This document shows positions 7,954 through 16,471 of a DNA stretch of 64,000 bases, in pieces; position 1 is the first letter of the stretch, and every line of letters begins with the position of its first letter. The stretch spans positions 1,922,001 to 1,986,000 of the forward strand of contig NC_021663.1 in NCBI RefSeq assembly GCF_000418365.1, in the 5' to 3' direction. The notes beneath the pieces are model-generated. The model was not told the DNA's origin. It worked only from the letters and a program-made list of their open reading frames with translations, and searched no databases. The stretch comes from Corynebacterium terpenotabidum Y-11. GTDB lineage: Bacteria > Actinomycetota > Actinomycetes > Mycobacteriales > Mycobacteriaceae. The position numbers and the translations under genes were made by a program.

Positions 7954-8091
7954 GGGCCGATCCCTTCGTAGTGTGACTCATCTCACTAGCACAACACTGA
8001 AGCTATCGTATCCGGAAATACATTACAAGTGCTTGTTTTGTGGCGGACACTGTGCCATCGTGTGACATGACACACATCAGAAGGAGCCCCC
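7954..8091. promoter_or_regulatory. Divergent promoter region with two CRP/GlxR-type sites and a CAAG-N2-CTTG palindrome
   Basis: The 138 bases between fadD and the TIGR03084 gene hold two 16-mers, each one mismatch from the CRP/GlxR consensus TGTGA-N6-TCACA: TGTGACTCATCTCACT (7972-7987) and TGTGACATGACACACA (8061-8076). Between them lies ACAAGTGCTTGT (8025-8036), whose CAAG-N2-CTTG core resembles a TetR-type operator. ACACTGTG at 8047-8054 may belong to a promoter. The order and the CAAG-to-site spacing (35 bases) recur in the region before atuA. Confidence 0.55.
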
Positions 8092-8910
8092 ATGCCTGAA
8101 TCCGGAAGCATCGACGCGCCGACGCTCGCAGCCCTCGTCAGGGAAGGCGACATCCTCGACGATCTCGTCGAACACCTCCCCGCCGAGCAATGGACGACCC
8201 CCACTCCGGCGAAAGGGTGGACGATCGCCCACCAGATTGCCCACCTGGCCTGGACCGACGACGCCGCCACCGCGGCCCTGTCGTCCACCGTGGACGACGG
8301 CCCGTTTCTGGGCTATTTGGAGGCCGCGGCAGCCGACCCCGCCGGGCTGCCCGACCGCACCGCCGCAGAGGGTGCCGCAGCCACTCCCGCCGATCTCCTG
8401 GCACGGTGGCGTCGTGGTCGCGCCGTTCTCGCCGACCACCTGTCCGCCGCGGTCCGGGACGCCCCCACGCAGCGGTTTCCCTGGTTCGGTCCCCCCATGG
8501 GGGCTCGGTCGATGGCCACCGCCCGGCTGATGGAGACCTGGGCCCACGGTCAGGATGTGGCCGATGCCCTCGGCGTCATCCGCCCGGTGTCGGACGGGCT
8601 CCGGGACATCGCCCATCTCGGTATCGCGACCCGCGACTTCGCCTACGCCATCAACAACATCACGCCGCCGGAGACGGCGTTCCGTATCGAGCTCACCGCC
8701 CCCGACGGTGAGGTGTGGACCTGGGGTCCCGATGACGGGTCAGCCGGCGAATCCGTCCGTGGTCCCGCGCTGGACTTCTGCCTCCTGGTCACCCAACGCC
8801 GCGAACCAGAGGATCTCGCACTCGAGATCGACGGCGACGAGGCCCAGCAGTGGGTGTCTATCGCCCAGGCCTTCGCGGGCCCCCCGAAAAAAATCATGCG
8901 TGCCCGATAA
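8092..8910 (+). CDS. TIGR03084 family protein (DinB/mycothiol-dependent maleylpyruvate isomerase-like fold)
   Basis: A 272-residue protein with the DinB/MDMPI-N four-helix pattern: a first helix with EGDILDDLVEHL, then GWTIAHQIAHLAWTDD with metal-binding His residues, and TWAHGQDVADALG carrying the third His in the middle. This family is common in actinobacteria next to acyl-CoA and sterol catabolic genes, and its reaction is unknown; fold relatives are metal- and thiol-dependent. The ATG at 8092 has AGAAGGAG upstream. It starts a two-gene operon with an acyl-CoA dehydrogenase 73 bases downstream. The stop codon lies inside a hairpin at 8901-8917. Confidence 0.8.
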   Translation: MPESGSIDAPTLAALVREGDILDDLVEHLPAEQWTTPTPAKGWTIAHQIAHLAWTDDAATAALSSTVDDGPFLGYLEAAAADPAGLPDRTAAEGAAATPADLLARWRRGRAVLADHLSAAVRDAPTQRFPWFGPPMGARSMATARLMETWAHGQDVADALGVIRPVSDGLRDIAHLGIATRDFAYAINNITPPETAFRIELTAPDGEVWTWGPDDGSAGESVRGPALDFCLLVTQRREPEDLALEIDGDEAQQWVSIAQAFAGPPKKIMRAR

Positions 8911-8917
8911 TCGGGCA
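8901..8917 (+). terminator. Hairpin overlapping the TIGR03084 stop codon
   Basis: TGCCCGA-TAA-TCGGGCA is a perfect 7-bp stem with a 3-nt loop that includes the stop codon, followed by TTTCT. It could act as a partial terminator or mRNA processing/stability element that lowers expression of the acyl-CoA dehydrogenase downstream. Confidence 0.5.
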
Positions 8918-8983
8918 TTTCTACCCACCCCCGTCCGGGGCACCGCGCCCCGGACCTCCACTCCCCCACGAAAAGGAACCCCG

Positions 8984-10147
8984 ATGACCTACCAGGATTG
9001 GACCTCCTTCGAGATCACCTCACTGCACGACCTCGCTACCGACTTCACCCGCACCGAGATCCTGCCCCACCAGGACCAGTGGGAGGCTGAGGGACTCATT
9101 CCCCGGTCCCTGTCACAGGCTGCGGCGAACCTCGGACTGCTCGGCATCGACTTTCCCGAGAAGGTCGGTGGTGGCGGTGCCGGTTTCCGCGAGTTCGCCA
9201 CGATCATCGAAGCGATGCACGAGGCGGGTGCCGCCGCCGGGATCGAGCCCGCACTGTTCACCGTCGCGATCTCCTGCCCCCATCTCATCGCCGCCGGCGG
9301 CGACGACCTCGTGGACCGCTATGTCCGTCCCGCCCTTGCCGGAGAGAAGATCGGCTCCCTGGCCATCACCGAACCCGGCGGCGGATCCGACGTCGGCCAC
9401 CTGAAGACCACCGCGCGGCGCGACGGGGACGAGTACGTCATCAACGGGTCCAAGACCTTCATCACCTCGGCGGTCCGCGGTGACTTCACCGTCGTCGCCG
9501 CGCGCACCGGTGGACCTGACCAGCCCGGCGCCCGCGGTGTGTCCCTCATCGTCGTGGACAACGACACCCCCGGCTTCACCGTCACCCGGAAACTGGCGAA
9601 GATGGGCTGGCGCTGTTCGGACACCGCCGAACTCGCCTTCACTGACGTACGTGTCCCGGTCAGCAACCTCATCGGCGAGGAGAACACCGGTTTCCAGCTG
9701 ATCTCCCTCGGGTTCGTCACCGAACGACTCACCCTCGCGGTCCAGGCCTACAGTCAGGCACAGCGCTGCCTCGACCTCAGCGTGCAGTGGTGCCGCGACC
9801 GGGAGACCTTCGGCGCCCCGCTGATCTCCCGTCAGCACATCCAGATGCAGCTCGCGGAAATGGCCCGGCGGATCGACGTCGCCCGGGTCTACACCCGCGC
9901 AATCATCGACCGTTGGGATGACGGGGAGACCGACCTGGTCACCGAGGCATGCTTCGCGAAGAACACCTGTACCGAGGTGGGTGAATGGGTGACGGATACC
10001 GCGGTGCAGCTGTTCGGCGGCGCCGGATTCATGGACGGGACCGAGGTCGAGCGACAGTACCGGGACATGCGGGTCAACGGCATCGGAGGCGGCACGGTGG
10101 AGATCCTCAGGGAGCTGTCCGCCCGTCGTCTCGGCTACACCGCCTGA
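8984..10147 (+). CDS. Acyl-CoA dehydrogenase
   Basis: A 387-residue FAD-dependent acyl-CoA dehydrogenase. The flavin/substrate signature LAITEPGGGSDVGHLKTTA and the C-terminal domain (QLFGGAGFMDGTEVERQYRD) are clear. The start MTYQDWTSFEITSLHD at 8984 has AAAAGGAACC upstream. The C-terminal loop reads NGIGGGTVEIL where medium-chain enzymes have xxYEGTxExx, so the usual catalytic Glu is Gly. Enzymes of the isovaleryl/long-chain group carry the base on another helix, so this suggests a branched or long-chain acyl substrate. Likely in an operon with the TIGR03084 gene and co-regulated with the divergent fadD. Confidence 0.9.
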   Translation: MTYQDWTSFEITSLHDLATDFTRTEILPHQDQWEAEGLIPRSLSQAAANLGLLGIDFPEKVGGGGAGFREFATIIEAMHEAGAAAGIEPALFTVAISCPHLIAAGGDDLVDRYVRPALAGEKIGSLAITEPGGGSDVGHLKTTARRDGDEYVINGSKTFITSAVRGDFTVVAARTGGPDQPGARGVSLIVVDNDTPGFTVTRKLAKMGWRCSDTAELAFTDVRVPVSNLIGEENTGFQLISLGFVTERLTLAVQAYSQAQRCLDLSVQWCRDRETFGAPLISRQHIQMQLAEMARRIDVARVYTRAIIDRWDDGETDLVTEACFAKNTCTEVGEWVTDTAVQLFGGAGFMDGTEVERQYRDMRVNGIGGGTVEILRELSARRLGYTA

Positions 10148-10155
10148 CACATGCC

Positions 10156-10185
10156 TGTGGCGCTGACCACCCGGTCAGCGCCACA
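10156..10185. terminator. Terminator between convergent acyl-CoA dehydrogenase and thiolase genes
   Basis: TGTGGCGCTGACC (10156-10168) pairs perfectly with GGTCAGCGCCACA (10173-10185): a 13-bp stem with an ACCC loop, nine bases past the stop codon of the dehydrogenase. Confidence 0.8.
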
Positions 10186-10192
10186 TCGGTTC

Positions 10193-10237
10193 ACGCACTC
10201 AACACACTCAGCGCACTCAGCGCACTCAGCGCACTCA
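10193..10237. repeat. Five tandem copies of a 9-bp unit at the thiolase stop codon
   Basis: On the minus strand the array reads TGAGTGCGC three times, then TGAGTGTGT and TGAGTGCGT. The first copy supplies the TGA stop codon of the thiolase gene, and each copy repeats TGA in the same frame. The short period and lack of spacers rule out CRISPR. Such an array is expected to vary in copy number between strains. Confidence 0.75.
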
Positions 10238-11438
10238 GCGCCAGAGAATCAGCGCATCACCTTGGCCGCCGCCGCCACACAGCGAGACGGCGGCCTTACC
10301 GCTGCCCCGACGTGCCAGCTCGAACGCCGCCGTCACCACCAGCCGGGCACCGGAGGCACCGATCGGATGCCCCAACGAGATACCACCACCGTGGATGTTG
10401 GTCCGCTCCAGTGGGTAGTCCAGGTCCCGCAGGGACTGGACGACCACCGCAGCGAATGCCTCGTTGATCTCCAGGAAATCCAGGTCGCTGGCGTTCAAGC
10501 CAGCCTTATCCAGGGCAGCCGCAGTCGCCTGTGCCGGCTGCGAATGCAGCAACGTGTCCGGCCCGCCCGTCTGCCCGTAGGCACCCAGCACCGCCAACAC
10601 CTCCAGACCATTGGCCTCAGCGTAGGAGCGGGTGGTCAGCACCACTGCCGCTGCACCGTCAGAGATCTGCGAGGCGGACGCCGCCGTGATCGTGCCGTCC
10701 TTCGCGAAGGCCGGACGCAGTCCCGCCAGCGATTCTTCAGTCGTCCCGGCACGGACACCCTCGTCGGTGTCGACGATGACAGTGCCCTTCCGACTCTTCA
10801 CCTCGACCGGAACGATCTCGGCGGCGAAGATGCCCTCGGCAATCGCGGCCTCGGCACGCTGGTTGGACAGCGCGGCGACATGATCCTGCTCTGCACGGGT
10901 GATGCCGCGGGCGGTGTTGCCCCCCCTCGGTCTCCACGCCCATCGCAGTCCCGTGCACCGGATCAGTCAGCCCGTCGCGCTCCAACGAATCCTGCAGCGC
11001 CAACGATCCGAACTTCGCCCCCGCGCGCACCCCCGCAGCCACGTGCGGTGCATTGCTCATCGACTCCTGGCCACCGGCGACGACCACCTCGGCATCACCG
11101 ACATGCAGCAGACGCGACGCGGAGATCACGGCGTCCAGACCAGACAGGCACACCTTGTTCACTGTCGCCGCCGGGGTCGACACCGGCACACCGGCAGCCA
11201 CCGCCGACTGCTTCGCCGGGTTCTGCCCCGCCCCTGCCTGCACGACCTGACCCATGATCACGTGGTCCACCGACTCCGGGGACACCCCGGCGCGTTCCAG
11301 GGCGGCACCGATGACCGTGGCGCCGAGATCGACGACGGACTTCGAGGCCAGGGCGCCGAGCATCTTTCCCTGGGCGGTGCGCGCGGCACCGACAATAACG
11401 ATGTCCTCCGGGGAGGGCGCGGGGTTCTGGTTGGTCAT
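10235..11438 (-). pseudogene. Acetyl-CoA C-acetyltransferase (thiolase) interrupted by a +1 frameshift at a C7 run
   Basis: A thiolase of about 400 residues when read through. From 11438 (MTNQNPAPSPEDIVIVGAAR) the frame gives the nucleophilic Cys in NKVCLSGLDAVISA and reaches GVETEGG, then goes out of frame. The second frame (to 10235) continues with ARGITRAEQDHVAAL, the active-site His in GHPIGASG, and the final Cys in SLCGGGGQGDALIL. Deleting one base from the seven-C run at 10920-10926 restores NTARGITRAEQD. All catalytic residues survive. Role: acetoacetyl-CoA cleavage to two acetyl-CoA, the last step of the leucine module transcribed in the same direction upstream. Real mutation or homopolymer error. 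Confidence 0.88.
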
Positions 11439-11574
11439 GGTGTTCGTCGTACCTTTCGTCAGGGGCAGCACCTCGGTGCCGACCCGGATTATGCTCTGCA
11501 AACTCTTCTATTATGAGACACATTCGGGCGCGCCGTAGCCTGTTTGGACAGGTCAACTCACCCTAAAGGAAAAA
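11439..11574. promoter_or_regulatory. Intergenic region before the thiolase gene
   Basis: A 136-base gap between scoB and the thiolase. It holds an inverted repeat CCTGT-TTGG-ACAGG (11539-11552), which could terminate the operon above or bind a regulator. On the minus strand CATAAT is a candidate -10 element. The thiolase therefore may have its own promoter, unlike the tightly packed genes above it. Confidence 0.35.
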
Positions 11575-12210
11575 TCAGATATTCACGGCGACCGCTACCC
11601 CCGTTGCCGACTGAACCTCATCGACGCTCACTCCCGGAGCGAGCTCGACAAGTTCGAGGCCGTCAGGTGTCCGGTCCAGCACACACAGATCGGTGATGAT
11701 CCGGTCGACCACCCCGGTCCCGGTGAGCGGCAGCGAGATGTCCGACACGATCTTGGGTTGTCCGTCCCGGGTCCGGTGCTCCATGAGCACGACCACCCGG
11801 CGGGCCCCGACGACGAGGTCCATCGCCCCACCCATCCCCTTGACCATCTTGCCGGGGACGATCCAGTTGGCGATGTCGCCGCGGTCGTTGACCTCCATGC
11901 CACCGAGGATGGCGACGTCGATCTTGCCACCCCGGATCATGCCGAAGCTCATCGCCGAATCGAAGTAGGAGGTGCCGGGCATCGCGGTCACCGTCTCCTT
12001 ACCGGCATTGATGAGGTCCGGATCGGCCTCGCCAGCCAGCGGGTAAGGGCCGATACCGAGCATCCCGTTCTCGGACTGGAGGGTGACGTCCACCCCCTCA
12101 GGAACATAGTTGGGGACGAGGGTCGGCAGTCCGATGCCGAGATTGACGTACTGGCCGTCGCGCAGTTCCTGCGCCGCACGGGCAGCCATCTCATGGCGGG
12201 TCCAGCTCAT
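11575..12210 (-). CDS. scoB: 3-oxoacid CoA-transferase subunit B
   Basis: A 211-residue beta subunit of a class I CoA-transferase. The catalytic Glu is in [12 protein letters not shown], and [27 protein letters not shown] and [11 protein letters not shown] are family blocks. With ScoA it moves CoA from succinyl-CoA to acetoacetate, giving acetoacetyl-CoA for the thiolase downstream. Its start overlaps the scoA stop by 4 bases (ATGA type), so the two are translationally coupled. The order fadD35-scoA-scoB is as in M. tuberculosis Rv2505c-Rv2503c. Confidence 0.93.
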   Translation of the reverse strand: MSWTRHEMAARAAQELRDGQYVNLGIGLPTLVPNYVPEGVDVTLQSENGMLGIGPYPLAGEADPDLINAGKETVTAMPGTSYFDSAMSFGMIRGGKIDVAILGGMEVNDRGDIANWIVPGKMVKGMGGAMDLVVGARRVVVLMEHRTRDGQPKIVSDISLPLTGTGVVDRIITDLCVLDRTPDGLELVELAPGVSVDEVQSATGVAVAVNI

Positions 12211-12971
12211 CGCACGGTCTCCTTCTCGATAATCTTGTCGGCAGCCTGCTGCGCGGTCAGTTCCACAATGCGGTGGACGTAGATGCCGGGCAGGTGGATG
12301 TCGTCGGGGGCGAGGTCGCCGACCGGGACAACAGTCTCCGCCTCGACGATGCAGAGCCGTCCGGACATGGCGGCCAGCGGGTTGAAGTTGCGGGCGGTCT
12401 CGTGGAAGCGCAAATTGCCGGCGGTGTCCGCCACCTCGGCGCGGACCAGTGCGACATCGGCGGTGATCGCGTGCTCGAGGACCTGGGTCCGACCAGCGAT
12501 CATGCGGGTCTCCTTGGCCGGCGAGATGACGGCACCCTCCGCCGGGTCCTCAGACCCGTTCGGCCCGTACTTCCACACCATGCCGCCGTCGGCGACCGGG
12601 GTATCGACACCGGTCGGGGTGTAGAACGCGCCGATGCCCGAGCCGCCGGCCCGCATCCGCTCTGCCAGGGTGCCCTGCGGGGTGAGTTCCACCTCCAGTT
12701 CACCCTCGAGGTACTGGCGGGCGAACTCCTTGTTCTCCCCGACGTAGCTGGCGACGATACGGCGCAACTGCCGGGTCTCCAGCAGCAGGCCGAGTCCGCG
12801 GCCGTCGAGTCCGGCGTTATTGGAGACCGCCTCAAAGCCGCCGACGGTGCGCGTCGACAGCGCGGCAAGCAGAACCTGCGGGATACCGCAGACCCCGAAC
12901 CCGCCGACAGAGAGGGTGGCCCCCTCGGGAATGTCCGCGACGGCATCCGCCGCGCTGAACAGCTTCATCAT
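12207..12971 (-). CDS. scoA: 3-oxoacid CoA-transferase subunit A
   Basis: A 254-residue alpha subunit with the CoA-binding glycine motif [11 protein letters not shown] near the N-terminus, [15 protein letters not shown], and [20 protein letters not shown]. It pairs with ScoB, encoded immediately downstream with a 4-base overlap. It overlaps the preceding fadD gene by 4 bases. The substrate acetoacetate is inferred from the operon, which would produce acetoacetate from HMG-CoA. Confidence 0.93.
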   Translation of the reverse strand: MMKLFSAADAVADIPEGATLSVGGFGVCGIPQVLLAALSTRTVGGFEAVSNNAGLDGRGLGLLLETRQLRRIVASYVGENKEFARQYLEGELEVELTPQGTLAERMRAGGSGIGAFYTPTGVDTPVADGGMVWKYGPNGSEDPAEGAVISPAKETRMIAGRTQVLEHAITADVALVRAEVADTAGNLRFHETARNFNPLAAMSGRLCIVEAETVVPVGDLAPDDIHLPGIYVHRIVELTAQQAADKIIEKETVR

Positions 12972-14716
12972 GAATTCTCTCCGTTGTTTCCGTTATTTCC
13001 GTTGTTTCCGTGGGTGTACAGCCCGAGGATCCCGATGGCCTTCTCGCGCATCTCGACCTTGCGAACCTTGCCGGAGATCGTCATCGGGAAGGCGTCGGTG
13101 AGATGGATGTACTTCGGGACCTTGAACCGGGCGAGTTTTCCGTCGCAGAAGGCGCGGACGTCGTCGGAGGACAGCGTCCGGCCGGCCCCGACGGCGTCCT
13201 CGTCGAGGATGATCCAGGCCATGAGTTCCTCCCCGTACTTCTCGTCGGGAACCCCGATGACCTGGACATCGGCGATGTCAGGGTGCTCGTAGAGGAACTC
13301 CTCGACCTCCCGGGGGTAGATGTTCTCCCCGCCGCGGATGACCATGTCCTTGATCCGGCCGGTGATCTGCACGTAGCCCTCGTCGTCCATCACCCCGAGG
13401 TCACCGGAGTGCATCCAGCCGTCGGCGTCCACCGCCTCGGCGGTCTTCTCCGGCATATCCCAGTACCCCTGCATCACCGAGTAGCCACGGACGAGCAGCT
13501 CACCCTGGACGTTGCGGGGCACGGTCCGGCCGGAACCGTCGGCGTCGACGATCTTCACCTCCAGGTGCGGTCCGACCCGGCCCACGGTCTCCACCCGTTT
13601 GTCCACCGGGTCGTCCGGCATGGTCTGGTGGTTGACCGGGGAGGTCTCGGTCATGCCGTAGCAGATGCCGATCTCCTCGATGCCGAGGATCTCGATGATC
13701 TCGCGCATCGTCCTGGTCGGGCACGACGTACCGGCCATCACTCCGGTACGCAGCCGGGACAGGTCGAGGGTCTTCCCCTTCTCCCTGAGGTGGTCGAGCA
13801 CCTGGAGTTCTGCCATGAACATCGTCGGTACGCCCAGCAGGCTGGTCGCCTGGCCATGGTGGGCGGCTTCCAGGGTGCTCTCCGGGTCGAAGGCGGGACC
13901 GGGGATGATCGTGGCAGCACCGTGGGTCACCGCGGCGAGGATGCCGATGACCATGCCGAAGCAGTGGAAGAACGGGACGGGGACGACCACCCGGTCGGCG
14001 TCCGTGTAGTTCAGCCGTTCCCCGATGAGGTAACCGTTGTTGAGCACGTTGTGGTGGGTCAGGGTCGCGCCCTTGGCCATGCCGGTGGTGCCCGAGGTGT
14101 ACTGGATGTTGATCGGGTCGAAGGGGTCGAGGGACTCGCGCACCGGCGTGAGATCCACGACCGCGTGGTTGGCGAGCTCCTCCCACCGCTCCGAGCCGAA
14201 GAACACGGTCTCGCGGTAGGGGCGGTCAAAGGTGTGTTCGACGGTGCCGACCATGGCGCGGTAGTTCGAGTCCTTGAACCGGCCGGCGGAGAACAGGGCC
14301 CGGATACCGGACTGGTTCACCGCATAGGTCAGTTCCCGGGTGCGGTAGGTGGGGTTGATGCACACGAGGATCGCACCGATCTCGGCGGTGGCGAACTGCA
14401 GCACCATCCACTCCCACCGGTTCGGCGACCACACCCCGATCCGGTCGCCCTTCCGGTAGCCCGCGGCGTGCAGGCCGGACGCCAGGCGTAGGACGCGCCG
14501 GTGGAACTCCTGGTAGGTGAAGTGCTTGTCGCCGTAGAGGTCGAGCAGGGCGTCGTTGTCGGGGTAGGCCGCGACGGTGCGTGCGAGACTCTGTCCGATC
14601 GTCTCAGCCAGCAACGGGGTTTCGCCGGGGCCCACCAGATGGGACAGTCCGGGGTCGATGGTGGCGGGATCGGTGAGGGTGATGTCCCGGGCGACGGGAC
14701 GCAGGGTGGAGGTCAC
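12968..14716 (-). CDS. Acyl-CoA synthetase, FadD35-like (tandem copy 1)
   Basis: A 582-residue AMP-forming acyl-CoA ligase. The loop YTSGTTGMAKGATLTHHN, the motif GMTETSPVNHQTM, and the hinge GRIKDMVIRGGENIYPREVE are complete, as is the C-terminal ISGKVRKVEMREK with the catalytic Lys. The start is GTG at 14716, preceded by AGGAG at 14726-14730. It ends in a repetitive tail (GNNGNNGNNG) from a 9-bp tandem repeat. A close paralogue lies directly upstream. The M. tuberculosis equivalent is fadD35 beside scoA, in the branched-chain keto-acid operon. Substrate unknown; a short branched acid or acetoacetate is plausible. Confidence 0.9.
   Translation of the reverse strand: MTSTLRPVARDITLTDPATIDPGLSHLVGPGETPLLAETIGQSLARTVAAYPDNDALLDLYGDKHFTYQEFHRRVLRLASGLHAAGYRKGDRIGVWSPNRWEWMVLQFATAEIGAILVCINPTYRTRELTYAVNQSGIRALFSAGRFKDSNYRAMVGTVEHTFDRPYRETVFFGSERWEELANHAVVDLTPVRESLDPFDPINIQYTSGTTGMAKGATLTHHNVLNNGYLIGERLNYTDADRVVVPVPFFHCFGMVIGILAAVTHGAATIIPGPAFDPESTLEAAHHGQATSLLGVPTMFMAELQVLDHLREKGKTLDLSRLRTGVMAGTSCPTRTMREIIEILGIEEIGICYGMTETSPVNHQTMPDDPVDKRVETVGRVGPHLEVKIVDADGSGRTVPRNVQGELLVRGYSVMQGYWDMPEKTAEAVDADGWMHSGDLGVMDDEGYVQITGRIKDMVIRGGENIYPREVEEFLYEHPDIADVQVIGVPDEKYGEELMAWIILDEDAVGAGRTLSSDDVRAFCDGKLARFKVPKYIHLTDAFPMTISGKVRKVEMREKAIGILGLYTHGNNGNNGNNGENS
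12981..13007. repeat. Three tandem 9-bp units coding the C-terminal NNG tail of a FadD
   Basis: CCGTTGTTT, CCGTTATTT and CCGTTGTTT in a row on the plus strand encode GNN repeats at the end of the acyl-CoA synthetase. The units are AT-richer than the surrounding gene and are absent from the sister paralogue, so the tail looks recently acquired or expandable. Confidence 0.7.
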
Positions 14717-14743
14717 GGTGGATCAACTCCTGTCGGTGGTGGT
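14707..14743. repeat. 37-bp direct repeat, copy 1 (duplication junction)
   Basis: Identical to 16435-16471. Each copy covers the end of the upstream gene (coding TTTDRS and its TGA stop), the AGGAG ribosome-binding site, and the GTG start of a fadD35-like gene. It marks the boundary of the tandem duplication of this ligase. Confidence 0.85.
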
Positions 14744-16444
14744 CGGGCCGGGGGCCGGGGTGGTGCCGGTGTACAGGCCGAGGATGCCGATGGCCTTCTC
14801 CCGCATCTCGACCTTGCGGACCTTGCCGGAGACGGTCATCGGGAAGGCGTCAGTGAGATGGATGAACTTGGGGATCTTGAACCGGGCGAGGTGCCCCTCG
14901 CAGAAGGCGCGCACCGCGGCGGCGTCCAATGGTTCGGCACCCTCTGCCATGATGATCCAGGCCATGAGCTCCTCCCCGTACTTCTCGTCGGGAACCCCGA
15001 TGACCTGGACGTCGACGATGTCAGGGTGGGTGTACAGGTATTCCTCGATCTCCCGGGGGTAGATGTTCTCCCCACCGCGGATGACCATGTCCTTGCTGCG
15101 CCCGGTGATCTGTACATAGCCCTCGTCGTCCATCACCCCGAGGTCACCGGAGTGGATCCAGCCATCAGGCTCGATGGTGTCTTCAGTCTTGGCGGGCATG
15201 TCCCAGTAGCCGCTCATCACCGTGTACCCGCGGACAAGGACCTCACCCTGGGTGCCGACCGGTACCGTGTCCCCGCTGCGGGGGTCGACGATCTTCACCT
15301 CGGTGTGGTCGGAGACCCGGCCGACGGTGGTCACACGTTTCTCCACCGAATCCCCGGGCAGGCTCTGGTGGTTGACCGGGGAAGTTTCGGTCATGCCGTA
15401 GACGGTGCCCGCCTCGGTCATCCCCATCTCGTCGATGATGCGGCGGAACAGGTGGGTGGGCACCGAGGTTCCGGCGATGAGCCCGGTCCGCAGGCTGTCG
15501 AGCCGGTACTTACCGGGGTTGGCGTCGAGGGTCTGGAGTATCGCCAGGAACATCGTCGGTACGCCGATGAGACAGGTGGCCTCGCCGAGGGACACCGCCT
15601 CCAGGACCGAGGCCGGGGTGAAACCTGGGCCACTGATGATCGCGGTGGCGCCCACAGCGACGGCGCCGAGTACCCCGATGACCATCCCCGAGCAGTGGAA
15701 GAACGGGACGGGGATGACCACCCGGTCTGCCTCGCTGTAGCCCAGACGGCGACCGAGGATGAGTGCGTTGTTGAGGATGTTGTGGTGGGTCAGGGTCGCG
15801 CCCTTGGCCAGGCCGGTGGTACCCGAGGTGTACTGGATGAGTATCGGATCGTGCGGGTCCAGCGCCTCCCGGACCTCGGTGAGATCGCTGACCGGGTGCC
15901 CGGCCAGCTCCTCCCACCGTTCCGAGCCGAAGAACACGGTCTCCCGGAAATCCCGCGGGAACTCGTGCTCGACGGTGTGGACCATCGCCCGGTAGTTCGA
16001 GTCCTTGAACCTGCCAGCGGAGAACAGGGCGGTCACCCCCGCCTGGTTCATGGCGTAGGTGAGCTCCCTGGTCCGGTAGGACGGGTTGAGTGTCACGAGG
16101 ATCAGACCGATCTCCGCAGCGGCGAACTGCAGGACGGTCCACTCCCAGCGGTTCGGCGACCACACCCCGATCCGGTCGCCCTTCCGGTAGCCGGCGGCGT
16201 GCAGGCCGGACGCCAGGCGCAGGACCTTGCGATGGAGCTCCTGGTAGGTGAGATGCTTGTCGCCGTAGAAGTCGATGAGTGCGTCATGGTCGGGGAAGGC
16301 GGCGACGGTACGCGAGAGATACCGCCCGATGGTCTCGTCGACGAGCGGGACGTCGGTCGGACCGATGGCCTGGGACAGGCCCGGAACCAGGTCGGCCGGG
16401 TCGCTCAGCGTGGTGACCGGTGCGGGACGTTGTATGGAGGTCAC
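14723..16444 (-). CDS. Acyl-CoA synthetase, FadD35-like (tandem copy 2)
   Basis: A 573-residue AMP-forming acyl-CoA ligase, paralogous to the gene just downstream: long shared blocks include LASGLHAAGYRKGDRIGVWS and FSAGRFKDSNYRAMV. Catalytic motifs are intact (YTSGTTGLAKGATLTHHN, VRKVEMREKAIGILGLY). It starts at GTG 16444 after AGGAG. Its last residues, TTTDRS, equal those of the CitE-like protein encoded upstream, because the duplicated segment included that gene end. By eye roughly two thirds of residues match the sister copy, so the duplication is old and the substrates may differ. Confidence 0.9.
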   Translation of the reverse strand: MTSIQRPAPVTTLSDPADLVPGLSQAIGPTDVPLVDETIGRYLSRTVAAFPDHDALIDFYGDKHLTYQELHRKVLRLASGLHAAGYRKGDRIGVWSPNRWEWTVLQFAAAEIGLILVTLNPSYRTRELTYAMNQAGVTALFSAGRFKDSNYRAMVHTVEHEFPRDFRETVFFGSERWEELAGHPVSDLTEVREALDPHDPILIQYTSGTTGLAKGATLTHHNILNNALILGRRLGYSEADRVVIPVPFFHCSGMVIGVLGAVAVGATAIISGPGFTPASVLEAVSLGEATCLIGVPTMFLAILQTLDANPGKYRLDSLRTGLIAGTSVPTHLFRRIIDEMGMTEAGTVYGMTETSPVNHQSLPGDSVEKRVTTVGRVSDHTEVKIVDPRSGDTVPVGTQGEVLVRGYTVMSGYWDMPAKTEDTIEPDGWIHSGDLGVMDDEGYVQITGRSKDMVIRGGENIYPREIEEYLYTHPDIVDVQVIGVPDEKYGEELMAWIIMAEGAEPLDAAAVRAFCEGHLARFKIPKFIHLTDAFPMTVSGKVRKVEMREKAIGILGLYTGTTPAPGPTTTDRS

Positions 16445-16471
16445 GGTGGATCAACTCCTGTCGGTGGTGGT
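16435..16471. repeat. 37-bp direct repeat, copy 2 (duplication junction)
   Basis: Identical to 14707-14743. It spans the end of citE and the start of the first fadD35-like gene. It is perfectly conserved although the flanking paralogues have diverged, which suggests recent conversion or strong constraint on the overlapping stop, ribosome-binding site and start. Confidence 0.85.

Noticed and set aside
10193-10237. Possible CRISPR or attachment-site repeat
   Set aside because: Nine-bp units with no spacers and no cas genes nearby; it is a simple tandem repeat.
6590-10926. Programmed ribosomal frameshifting at the two C7 runs
   Set aside because: No adjacent stimulatory structure was seen and these enzyme families are not known to use it; homopolymer error or slippage mutation is simpler, so it is mentioned only as an alternative.
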